This document shows, piece by piece, positions 46,037-58,505 of a stretch of DNA of 64,000 nt. A model generated the notes under the pieces. The model saw only the letters and a list, made by a program, of their open reading frames with translations. It was not told where the DNA came from and searched no databases. The position numbers and the translations under genes are program-made. Every line of letters begins with the position of its first letter. Position 1 is the first letter of the stretch. This DNA is from Meconema thalassinum (Eukaryota; Arthropoda; Insecta; Orthoptera; Tettigoniidae): the NCBI GenBank assembly GCA_946902985.2, contig OX336397.1:147677890-147741889 (forward strand). The letters are read 5' to 3'.

Positions 46037-48133
46037 CAAGACACGGCACAAACCTAGAAGAATTGCTGAGTTTTAATTCACCGGCCGTGAAAGCCAATAT
46101 ACCATCTTTTTGGAAGCCTTCATAGGGAGGTTAAGGCTGCTTGAACTTTTAGTTCTCGTAGTCAAGTGGAGCAGTTGCACCTTATATAAAGGGAGGTGGC
46201 GCGCAGTTCGTCACTCCTGTGGGGGTCCGGGCGGGGACACCAAGAGCCCGCCGATGAGCCTAACTTGGTGTCCTAGGCGAAACCCCACACAAGACACGGC
46301 ACAAACCTAGTAGAATTGCTGAGTTTTAATTCACCGGCCGTGAAAGCCAATATACCATCTTTTTGGAAGCCTTCATAGGGAGGTTAAGGCTGCTTGAACT
46401 TTTAGTTCTCGTAGTCAAGTGGAGCAGTTGCACCTTATATAAAGGGAGGTGGCGCGCAGTTCGTCACTCCTGTGGGGGTCCGGGCGGGGACTCCAAGAGC
46501 CCGCCGATGAGCCTAACTTGGTGTCCTAGGCGAAACCCCACACAAGACACGGCACAAACCTAGAAGAATTGCTGAGTTTTAATTCACCGGCCGTGAAAGG
46601 CAATATACCATCTTTTTGGAAGCCTTCATAGGGAGGTTAAGGCTGCTTGAACTTTTAGTTCTCGTAGTCAAGTGGTGCAGTTGCACCTTATATAAAGGGA
46701 GGTGGCGCGCAGTTCGTCACTCCTGTGGGGGTCCGGGCGGGGACACCAAGAGCCCGCCGATGAGCCTAACTTGGTGTCCTAGGCGAAACCCCACACAAGA
46801 CACGGCACAAACCTAGAAGAATAGCTGAGTTTTAATTCACCGGCCATGAAAGCCAATGTACCATCTTTTCGGAAGCCTTCAAAGGGAGGTTAAGGCTGCT
46901 TGAACTTTTAGTTCTCGTAGTCAAGTGGTGCAGTTGCACCTTATATAAAGGGAGGTGGCGCGCAGTTTTTCACTCCTGTGGGGGTCCGGGCGGGGACACC
47001 AAGAGCCCGCCGATGAGCCTAACTTGGTGTCCTAGGCGAAACCCCACACAAGACACGGCACAAACCTAGAAGAATTGCTGAGTTTTAATTCACCGGCCGT
47101 GAAAGCCAATATACCATCTTTTTGGAAGCCTTCATAGGGAGGTTAAGGCTGCTTGAACTTTTAGTTCTCGTAGTCAAGTGGTGCAGTTGCACCTTATATA
47201 AAGGGAGGTGGCGCGCAGTTCGTCACTCCTGTGGGGGTCCGGGCGGGGACACCAAGAGCCCGCCGATGAGCCTAAATTGGTGTCCTAGGCGAAACCCCAC
47301 ACAAGAGACGGCATAAACCTAGAATAATTGCTGAGTTTTAATTCACCGGCCGTGAAAGCCAATATACCATCTTTTTGGAAGCCTTCATAGGGAGGTTAAG
47401 GCTGCTTGAACTTTTAGTTCTCGTAGTCAAGTGGTGCAGTTGCACCTTATATAAAGGGAGGTGGCGCGCAGTTCGTCACTCCTGTGGGGGTCCGGGCGGG
47501 GACACCAAGGGCCCGCCGATGAGCCTAACTTGGTGTCCTAGGCGAAACCCCACACAAGACACGGCACAAACCTAGAAGAATTGCTGACTTTTAATTCACC
47601 GGCCGTGAAAGCCAATATACCATCTTTTTGGAAGCCTTCATAGGGAGGTTAAGGCTGCTTGAACTTTTAGTTCTCGTAGTCAAGTGGTGCAGTTGCACCT
47701 TATATAAAGGGAGGTGGCGCGCAGTTCGTCACTCCTGTGGGGGTCCGGGCGGGGACACCAAGAGCCCGCCGATGAGCCTAACTTGGTGTCCTAGGCGAAA
47801 CCCCACACAAGACACGGCACAAACCTAGTAGAATTGCTGAGTTTTAATTCACCGGCCGTGAAAGCCAATATACCATCTTTTTGGAAGCCTTCATAGGGAG
47901 GTTAAGGCTGCTTGAACTTTTAGTTCTCGTAGTCAAGTGGAGCAGTTGCACCTTATATAAAGGGAGGTGGCGCGCAGTTCGTCACTCCTGTGGGGGTCCG
48001 GGCGGGGACTCCAAGAGCCCGCCGATGAGCCTAACTTGGTGTCCTAGGCGAAACCCCACACAAGACACGGCACAAACCTAGAAGAATTGCTGAGTTTTAA
48101 TTCACCGGCCGTGAAAGACAATATACCATCTTT

Positions 48134-51100
48134 TTGGAAGCCTTCATAGGGAGGTTAAGGCTGCTTGAACTTTTAGTTCTCGTAGTCAAGTGGTGCAGTT
48201 GCACCTTATATAAAGGGAGGTGGCGCGCAGTTCGTCACTCCTGTGGGGGTCCGGGCGGGGACACCAAGAGCCCGCCGATGAGCCTAACTTGGTGTCCTAG
48301 GCGAAACCCCACACAAGACACGGCACAAACCTAGAAGAATAGCTGAGTTTTAATTCACCGGCCATGAAAGCCAATGTACCATCTTTTCGGAAGCCTTCAA
48401 AGGGAGGTTAAGGCTGCTTGAACTTTTAGTTCTCGTAGTCAAGTGGTGCAGTTGCACCTTATATAAAGGGAGGTGGCGCGCAGTTTTTCACTCCTGTGGG
48501 GGTCCGGGCGGGGACACCAAGAGCCCGCCGATGAGCCTAACTTGGTGTCCTAGGCGGAACCCCACACAAGACACGGCACAAACCTAGAAGAATTGCTGAG
48601 TTTTAATTCACCGGCCCTGAAAGCCAATATACCATCTTTTTGGAAGCCTTCATAGGGAGGTTAAGGCTGCTTGAACTTTTAGTTCTCGTAGTCAAGTGGT
48701 GCAGTTGCACCTTATATAAAGGGAGGTGGCGCGCAGTTCGTCACTCCTGTGGGGGTCCGGGCGGGGACACCAAGAGCCCGCCGATGAGCCTAAATTGGTG
48801 TCCTAGGCGAAACCCCACACAAGACACGGCACAAACCTGGAAGAATTGCTGAGTTTTAATTCACCGGCCGTGAAAGCCAATATACCATCTTTTTGGAAGC
48901 CTTCATAGGGAGGTTAAGGCTGCTTGAACTTTTAGTTCTCGTAGTCAAGTGGTGCAGTTGCACCTTATATAGAGGGAGGTGGCGCGCAGTTCGTCACTCC
49001 TGTGGGGGTCCGGGCGGGGACACCAAGAGCCAGCCGATGAGCCTAACTTGGTGTCCTAGGCGAAACCCCACACAAGACACGGCACAAACCTAGAAGAATT
49101 GCTGAGTTTTAATTCACCGGCCGTGAAAGCCAATATACCATCTTTTTGGAAGCCTTCATAGGGACGTTAAGGCTGCTTGAACTTTTAGTTCTCGTAGTCA
49201 AGTGGTGCAGTTGCACCTTATATAAAGGGAGGTGGCGCGCAGTTCGTCACTCCTGTGGGGGGTCCGGGCGGGGACACCAAGAGCCCGCCGATGAGCCTAA
49301 CTTGGTGTCCTAGGCGAAACCCCACACAAGACACGGCACAAACCTAGAAGAATTGCTGAGTTTTAATTCACCGGCCGTGAAAGCCAATATACCATCTTTT
49401 TGGAAGTCTTCATAGGGAGGTTAAGGCTGCTTGAACTTTTAGTTCTCGTAGTCAAGTGGTGCAGTTGCACCTTATATAAAGGGAGGTGGCGCGCAGTTCG
49501 TCACTCCTGTGGGGGTCCGGGCGGGGACACCAAGAGCCCGCCGATGAGCCTAAATTGGTGTCCTAGGCGAAACCCCCCACAAGACACGGCACAAACCTAG
49601 AAGAATTGCTGAGTTTTAATTCACCGGCCGTGAAAGCCAATATACCATCTTTTTGGAAGCCTTCATAGGGAGGTTAAGGCTGCTTGAACTTTTAGTTCTC
49701 GTAGTCAAGTGGTGCAGTTGCACCTTATATAAAGGGAGGTGGCGCGCAGTTCGTCACTCCTGTGGGGGTCCGGGCGGGGACACCAAGAGCCCGCCGATGA
49801 GCCTAACTTGGTGTCCTAGGCGAAACCCCACACAAGACACGGCACAAACCTAGAAGAATTGCTGAGTTTTAATTCACCGGCCGTGAAAGCCAATATACCA
49901 TCTTTTTGGAAGCCTTCATAGGGAGGTTAAGGCTGCTTGAACTTTTAGTTCTCGTAGTCAAGTGGTGCAGTTGCACCTTATATAAAGGGAGGTGGCGCGC
50001 AGTTCGTCACTCCTGTGGGGGTCCGTGCGGGGACACCAAGAGCCCGCCGATGAGCCTAACTTGGTGTCCTAGGCGAAACCCCACACAAGACACGGCACAA
50101 ACCTAGAAGAATTGCTGAGTTTTAATTCACCGGCCGTGAAAGCCAATATACCATCTTTTTGGAAGCCTTCAAAGGGAGGTTAAGGCTGCTTGAACTTTTA
50201 GTTCTCGTAGTCAAGTGGTGCAGTTGCACCTTATATAAAGGGAGGTGGCGCGCAGTTCGTCACTCCTGTGGGGGTCCGGGCGGGGACACCAAGAGCCCGC
50301 CGATGAGCCTAACTTGGTGTCCTAGGCGAAACCCCACACAAGACACGGCACAAACCTAGAAGAATTGCTGAGTTTTAATTCACCGGCCGTGAAAGCCAAT
50401 ATACCATCTTTTTGGAAGCCTTCATAGGGAGGTTAAGGCTGCTTGAACTTTAAGTTCTCGTAGTCAAGTGGTGCAGTTGCACCTTATATAATGGGAGGTG
50501 GCGCGCAGTTCGTCACTCCTGTGGGGGTCCGGGCAGGGACACGAAGAGCCCGCCGATGAGCCTAACTTGGTGTCCTAGGCGAAACCCCAAACAAGACACG
50601 GCACAAACCTAGAAGAATTGCTGAGTTTTAATTCACCGGCCGTGAAAGCCAATATACCATCTTTTTGGAAGCCTTCATAGGGAGGTTAAGGCTGCTTGAA
50701 CTTTTAGTTCTCGTAGTCAAGTGGAGCAGTTGCACCTTATATAAAGGGAGGTGGCGCGCAGTTCGTCACTCCTGTGGGGGTCCGGGCGGGGACACCAAGA
50801 GCCCGCCGATGAGCCTAACTTGGTGTCCTAGGCGAAACCCCACACAAGACACAGCACAAACCTAGAAGAATTGCTGAGTTTTAATTCACCGGCCGTGAAA
50901 GCCAATATACCATCTTTTTGGAAGCCTTCATAGGGAGGTTAAGGCTGCTTGAACTTTTAGTTCTCGTAGTCAAGAGGTGCAGTTGCACCTTTTATCAAGG
51001 GAGGTGGCGCGCAGTTCGTCACTCCTGTGGCGATCCGGGCGGGGACACCAAGAGCCCGCCGATGAGCCTAACTTGGTGTCCTAGGCGAAACCCCACACAA

Positions 51101-53193
51101 GACACGGCACAAACCTAGAAGAATTGCTGAGTTTTAATTCACCGGCCGTGAAAGCCAATATACCATCTTTTTGAAAGCCTTCATAGGGAGGTTAAGGCTG
51201 CTTGAACTTTTAGTTCTCGTAGTCAAGTGGTGCAGTTGCACCTTATATAAAGGGAGGTGGCGCGCAGTTCGTCACTCCTGTGGGGGTCCGGGCGGGGACA
51301 CCAAGAGCCCGCCGATGAGCCTAACTTGGTGTCCTAGGCGAAACCCCACACAAGACACGGCACAAACCTAGAAGAATTGCTGAGTTTTAATTCAGCGGCC
51401 GTGAAAGCCAATATACCATCTTTTTGGAAGCCTTCATAGGGAGGTTAAGGCTGCTTGAAATTTAGTTCTCGTAGTCAAGTGGTGCAGTTGCACCTTATAT
51501 AAAGGGAGGTGGCGCGCAGTTCGTCACTCCTATGGGGGTCCGGGCGGGGACACCAAGAGCCCGCCGATGAGCCTAACTTGGTGTCCTAGGCGAAACCCCA
51601 CACAAGACACGGCACAAACCTAGAAGAATTGCTGAGTTTTAATTCACCGGCCGTGAAAGCCAATATACCATCTTTTTGGAAGCCTTCATAGGGAGGTTAA
51701 GGCTGCTTGAACTTTTAGTTCTCGTAGTCAAGTGGTGCAGTTGCACCTTATATAAAGGGAGGTGGCGCGCAGTTCGTCACTCCTGTGGGGGTCCGGGCGG
51801 GGACACCAAGAGCCGGCCGATGAGCCTAACTTGGTGTCCTAGGCGAAACCCCACACAAGACACGGCACAAACCTAGAAGAATTGCTGAGTTTTAATTCAC
51901 CGGCCGTGAAAGCCAATATACCATCTTTTTGGAAGCCTTCATAGGGAGGTTAAGGCTGCTTGAACTTTTAGTTCTCGTAGTCAAGTGGTGCAGTTGCACC
52001 TTATATAAAGGGAGGTGGCGCGCAGTTCGTCACTCCTGTGGGGGTCCGGGCGGGGACACCAAGAGCCCGCCGATGAGCCTAACTTGGTGTCCTAGGCGAA
52101 ACCCCACACAAGACACGGCACAAACCTAGAAGAATTGCTGAGTTTTAATTCACCGGCCGTGAAAGCCAATATACCATCTTTTTGGAAGCCTTCATAGGGA
52201 GGTTAAGGCTGCTTGAACTTTTAGTTCTCGTAGTCAAGTGGTGCAGTTGCACCTTATATAAAGGGAGGTGGCGCGCAGTTCGTCACTCCTGTGGGGGTCC
52301 GGGCGGGGACACCAAGAGCCCGCCGATGAGCCTAACTTGGTGTCCTAGGCGAAACCCCACACAAGACACGGCACAAACCTAGAAGAATTGCTGAGTTTTA
52401 ATTCACCGGCCGTGAAAGCCAATATACCATCTTTTTGGAAGCCTTCAAAGGGAGGTTAAGGCTGCTTGAACTTTTAGTTCTCGTAGTCAAGTGGTGCAGT
52501 TGCACCTTATATAAAGGGAGGTGGCGCGCAGTTCGTCACTCCTGTGGGGGTCCGGGCGGGGACACCAAGAGCCCGCCGATGAGCCTAACTTGGTGTCCTA
52601 GGCGACACCCCACACAAGACACGGCACAAACCTAGAAGAATTGCTGAGTTTTAATTCACCGGCCGTGAAAGCCAATATACCATCTTTTTGGAAGCCTTCA
52701 TAGGGAGGTTAAGGCTGCTTGAACTTTTAGTTCTCGTAATCAAGTGGTGCAGTTGCACCTTATATAAAGGGAGGTGGCGCGCAGTTCGTCACTCCTGTGG
52801 GGGTCCGGGCGGGGACACCAAGAGCCCGCCGATGAGCCTAAATTGGTGTCCTAGGCGAAACCCCACACAAGACACGGCACAAACCTAGAAGAATTGCTGA
52901 GTTTTAATTCACCGGCCGTGAAAGCCAATATACCATCTTTTTGGAAGCCTTCATAGGGAGGTTAAGGCTGCTTGAACTTTTAGTTCTCGTAGTCAAGTGG
53001 TGCAGTTGCACCTTATATAAAGGGAGGTGGCGCGCAGTTCGTCACTCCTGTGGGGGTCCGGGCGGGGACACCAAGAGCCCGCCGATGAGCCTAACTTGGT
53101 GTCCTAGGCGAAACCCCACACAAGACACGGCACAAACCTAGAAGAATTGCTGAGTTTTAATTCACCGGCCGTGAAAGACAGTATACCATCTTT
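48134..53193 (+). repeat. 20-unit higher-order block, copy 1
   Basis: 5060 bp whose rare variants recur in the same order in the following block. They include ATAGCTGAG, CCATGAAAGCCAATGTACC, AAACCTGGAAG, TATATAGAGGG, AACCCCCCACAAG, GTCCGTGCGG, GACACAGCAC, CTTTTATCAAGG, a 252-bp unit and CGTAATCAAG. It contains one 254-bp unit (49147) and lacks one unit that copy 2 has after the GGGACG unit. Confidence 0.85.
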
Positions 53194-56100
53194 TTGGAAG
53201 CCTTCATAGGGAGGTTAAGGCTGCTTGAACTTTTAGTTCTCGTAGTCAAGTGGTGCAGTTGCACCTTATATAAAGGGAGGTGGCGCGCAGTTCGTCACTC
53301 CTGTGGGGGTCCGGGCGGGGACACCAAGAGCCCGCCGATGAGCCTAACTTGGTGTCCTAGGCGAAACCCCACACAAGACACGGCACAAACCTAGAAGAAT
53401 AGCTGAGTTTTAATTCACCGGCCATGAAAGCCAATGTACCATCTTTTCGGAAGCCTTCAAAGGGAGGTTAAGGCTGCTTGAACTTTTAGTTCTCGTAGTC
53501 AAGTGGTGCAGTTGCACCTTATATAAAGGGAGGTGGCGCGCAGTTTTTCACTCCTGTGGGGGTCCGGGCGGGGACACCAAGAGCCCGCCGATGAGCCTAA
53601 CTTGGTGTCCTAGGCGGAACCCCACACAAGACACGGCACAAACCTAGAAGAATTGCTGAGTTTTAATTCACCGGCCCTGAAAGCCAATATACCATCTTCT
53701 TGGAAGCCTTCATAGGGAGGTTAAGGCTGCTTGAACTTTTAGTTCTCGTAGTCAAGTGGTGCAGTTGCACCTTATATAAAGGGAGGTGGCGCGCAGTTCG
53801 TCACTCCTGTGGGGGTCCGGGCGGGGACACCAAGAGCCCGCCGATGAGCCTAAATTGGTGTCCTAGGCGAAACCCCACACAAGACACGGCACAAACCTGG
53901 AAGAATTGCTGAGTTTTAATTCACCGGCCGTGAAAGCCAATATACCATCTTTTTGGAAGCCTTCATAGGGAGGTTAAGGCTGCTTGAACTTTTAGTTCTC
54001 GTAGTCAAGTGGTGCAGTTGCACCTTATATAGAGGGAGGTGGCGCGCAGTTCGTCACTCCTGTGGGGGTCCGGGCGGGGACACCAAGAGCCAGCCGATGA
54101 GCCTAACTTGGTGTCCTAGGCGAAACCCCACACAAGACACGGCACAAACCTAGAAGAATTGCTGAGTTTTAATTCACCGGCCGTGAAAGCCAATATACCA
54201 TCTTTTTGGAAGCCTTCATAGGGACGTTAAGGCTGCTTGAACTTTTAGTTCTCGTATTCAAGTGGTGCAGTTGCACCTTATATAAAGGGAGGTGCCGCGC
54301 AGTTCGTCACTCCTGTGGGGGTCCGGGCGGGGACACCAAGAGCCCGCCGATGAGCCTAACTTGGTGTCCTAGGCGAAACCCCACACAAGACACGGCACAA
54401 ACCTAGAAGAATTGCTGAGTTTTAATTCACCGGCCGTGAAAGCCAATATACCATCTTTTTGGAAGCCTTCAAAGGGAGGTTAAGGCTGCTTGAACTTTAA
54501 GTTCTCGTAGTCAAGTGGTGCAGTTGCACCTTATATAAAGGGAGGTGGCGCGCAGTTCGTCACTCCTGTGGGGGTCCGGGCGGGGACACCAAGAGCCCGC
54601 CGATGAGCCTAACTTGGTGTCCTAGGCGAAACCCCACACAAGACACGGCACAAACCTAGAAGAATTGCTGAGTTTTAATTCACCGGCCGTGAAAGCCAAT
54701 ATACCATCTTTTTGGAAGTCTTCATAGGGAGGTTAAGGCTGCTTGAACTTTTAGTTCTCGTAGTCAAGTGGTGCAGTTGCACCTTATATAAAGGGAGGTG
54801 GCGCGCAGTTCGTCACTCCTGTGGGGGTCCGGGCGGGGACACCAAGAGCCCGCCGATGAGCCTAAATTGGTGTCCTAGGCGAAACCCCCCACAAGACACG
54901 GCACAAACCTAGAAGAATTGCTGAGTTTTAATTCACCGGCCGTGAAAGCCAATATACCATCTTTTTGGAAGCCTTCATAGGGAGGTTAAGGCTGCTTGAA
55001 CTTTTAGTTCTCGTAGTCAAGTGGTGCAGTTGCACCTTATATAAAGGGAGGTGGCGCGCAGTTCGTCACTCCTGTGGGGGTCCGGGCGGGGACACCAAGA
55101 GCCCGCCGATGAGCCTAACTTGGTGTCCTAGGCGAAACCCCACACAAGACACGGCACAAACCTAGAAGAATTGCTGAGTTTTAATTCACCGGCCGTGAAA
55201 GCCAATATACCATCTTTTTGGAAGCCTTCATAGGGAGGTTAAGGCTGCTTGAACTTTTAGTTCTCGTAGTCAAGTGGTGCAGTTGCACCTTATATAAAGG
55301 GAGGTGGCGCGCAGTTCGTCACTCCTGTGGGGGTCCGTGCGGGGACACCAAGAGCCCGCCGATGAGCCTAACTTGGTGTCCTAGGCGAAACCCCACACAA
55401 GACACGGCACAAACCTAGAAGAATTGCTGAGTTTTAATTCACCGGCCGTGAAAGCCAATATACCATCTTTTTGGAAGCCTTCAAAGGGAGGTTAAGGCTG
55501 CTTGAACTTTTAGTTCTCGTAGTCAAGTGGTGCAGTTGCACCTTATATAAAGGGAGGTGGCGCGCAGTTCGTCACTCCTGTGGGGGTCCGGGCGGGGACA
55601 CCAAGAGCCCGCCGATGAGCCTAACATGGTGTCCTAGGCGAAACCCCACACAAGACACGGCACAAACCTAGAAGAATTGCTGAGTTTTAATTCACCGGCC
55701 GTGAAAGCCAATATACCATCTTTTTGGAAGCCTTCATAGGGAGGTTAAGGCTGCTTGAACTTTTAGTTCTCGTAGTCAAGTGGTGCAGTTGCACCTTATA
55801 TAATGGGAGGTGGCGCGCAGTTCGTCACTCCTGTGGGGGTCCGGGCAGGGACACCAAGAGCCCGCCGATGAGCCTAACTTGGTGTCCTAGGCGAAACCCC
55901 AAACAAGACACGGCACAAACCTAGAAGAATTGCTGAGTTTTAATTCACCGGCCGTGAAAGCCAATATACCATCTTTTTGGAAGCCTTCATAGGGAGGTTA
56001 AGGCTGCTTGAACTTTTAGTTCTCGTAGTCAAGTGGAGCAGTTGCACCTTATATAAAGGGAGGTGGCGCGCAGTTCGTCACTCCTGTGGGGGTCCGGGCG

Positions 56101-58505
56101 GGGACACCAAGAGCCCGCCGATGAGCCTAACTTGGTGTCCTAGGCGAAACCCCACACAAGACACAGCACAAACCTAGAAGAATTGCTGAGTTTTAATTCA
56201 CCGGCCGTGAAAGCCAATATACCATCTTTTTGGAAGCCTTCATAGGGAGGTTAAGGCTGCTTGAACTTTTAGTTCTCGTAGTCAAGAGGTGCAGTTGCAC
56301 CTTTTATCAAGGGAGGTGGCGCGCAGTTCGTCACTCCTGTGGCGATCCGGGCGGGGACACCAAGAGCCCGCCGATGAGCCTAACTTGGTGTCCTAGGCGA
56401 AACCCCACACAAGACACGGCACAAACCTAGAAGAATTGCTGAGTTTTAATTCACCGGCCGTGAAAGCCAATATACCATCTTTTTGAAAGCCTTCATAGGG
56501 AGGTTAAGGCTGCTTGAACTTTTAGTTCTCGTAGTCAAGTGGTGCAGTTGCACCTTATATAAAGGGAGGTGGCGCGCAGTTCGTCACTCCTGTGGGGGTC
56601 CGGGCGGGGACACCAAGAGCCCGCCGATGAGCCTAACTTGGTGTCCTAGGCGAAACCCCACACAAGACACGGCACAAACCTAGAAGAATTGCTGAGTTTT
56701 AATTCAGCGGCCGTGAAAGCCAATATACCATCTTTTTGGAAGCCTTCATAGGGAGGTTAAGGCTGCTTGAAATTTAGTTCTCGTAGTCAAGTGGTGCAGT
56801 TGCACCTTATATAAAGGGAGGTGGCGCGCAGTTCGTCACTCCTATGGGGGTCCGGGCGGGGACACCAAGAGCCCGCCGATGAGCCTAACTTGGTGTCCTA
56901 GGCGAAACCCCACACAAGACACGGCACAAACCTAGAAGAATTGCTGAGTTTTAATTCACCGGCCGTGAAAGCCAATATACCATCTTTTTGGAAGCCTTCA
57001 TAGGGAGGTTAAGGCTGCTTGAACTTTTAGTTCTCGTAGTCAAGTGGTGCAGTTGCACCTTATATAAAGGGAGGTGGCGCGCAGTTCGTCACTCCTGTGG
57101 GGGTCCGGGCGGGGACACCAAGAGCCGGCCGATGAGCCTAACTTGGTGTCCTAGGCGAAACCCCACACAAGACACGGCACAAACCTAGAAGAATTGCTGA
57201 GTTTTAATTCACCGGCCGTGAAAGCCAATATACCATCTTTTTGGAAGCCTTCATAGGGAGGTTAAGGCTGCTTGAACTTTTAGTTCTCGTAGTCAAGTGG
57301 TGCAGTTGCACCTTATATAAAGGGAGGTGGCGCGCAGTTCATCACTCCTGTGGGGGTCCGGGCGGGGACACCAAGAGCCCGCCGATGAGCCTAACTTGGT
57401 GTCCTAGGCGAAACCCCACACAAGACACGGCACAAACCTAGAAGAATTGCTGAGTTTTAATTCACCGGCCGTGAAAGCCAATATACCATCTTTTTGGAAG
57501 CCTTCATAGGGAGGTTAAGGCTGCTTGAACTTTTAGTTCTCGTAGTCAAGTGGTGCAGTTGCACCTTATATAAAGGGAGGTGGCGCGCAGTTCGTCACTC
57601 CTGTGGGGGTCCGGGCGGGGACACCAAGAGCCCGCCGATGAGCCTAACTTGGTGTCCTAGGCGAAACCCCACACAAGACACGGCACAAACCTAGAAGAAT
57701 TGCTGAGTTTTAATTCACCGGCCGTGAAAGCCAATATACCATCTTTTTGGAAGCCTTCAAAGGGAGGTTAAGGCTGCTTGAACTTTTAGTTCTCGTAGTC
57801 AAGTGGTGCAGTTGCACCTTATATAAAGGGAGGTGGCGCGCAGTTCGTCACTCCTGTGGGGGTCCGGGCGGGGACACCAAGAGCCCGCCGATGAGCCTAA
57901 CTTGGTGTCCTAGGCGAAACCCCACACAAGACACGGCACAAACCTAGAAGAATTGCTGAGTTTTAATTCACCGGCCGTGAAAGCCAATATACCATCTTTT
58001 TGGAAGCCTTCATAGGGAGGTTAAGGCTGCTTGAACTTTTAGTTCTCGTAATCAAGTGGTGCAGTTGCACCTTATATAAAGGGAGGTGGCGCGCAGTTCG
58101 TCACTCCTGTGGGGGTCCGGGCGGGGACACCAAGAGCCCGCCGATGAGCCTAAATTGGTGTCCTAGGCGAAACCCCACACAAGACACGGCACAAACCTAG
58201 AAGAATTGCTGAGTTTTAATTCACCGGCCGTGAAAGCCAATATACCATCTTTTTGGAAGCCTTCATAGGGAGGTTAAGGCTGCTTGAACTTTTAGTTCTC
58301 GTAGTCAAGTGGTGCAGTTGCACCTTATATAAAGGGAGGTGGCGCGCAGTTCGTCACTCCTGTGGGGGTCCGGGCGGGGACACCAAGAGCCCGCCGATGA
58401 GCCTAACTTGGTGTCCTAGGCGAAACCCCACACAAGACACGGCACAAACCTAGAAGAATTGCTGAGTTTTAATTCACCGGCCGTGAAAGCCAATATACCA
58501 TCTTT
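53194..58505 (+). repeat. 21-unit higher-order block, copy 2
   Basis: 5312 bp, directly adjacent to copy 1 and carrying the same series of rare variants. It has an extra unit at 54459 (TCAAAGGG with GAACTTTAAG). An equivalent arrangement exists at 44592-45098, which suggests the unit was lost from copy 1 rather than gained here. The pair looks like a recent unequal exchange of about 5 kb. Confidence 0.85.
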
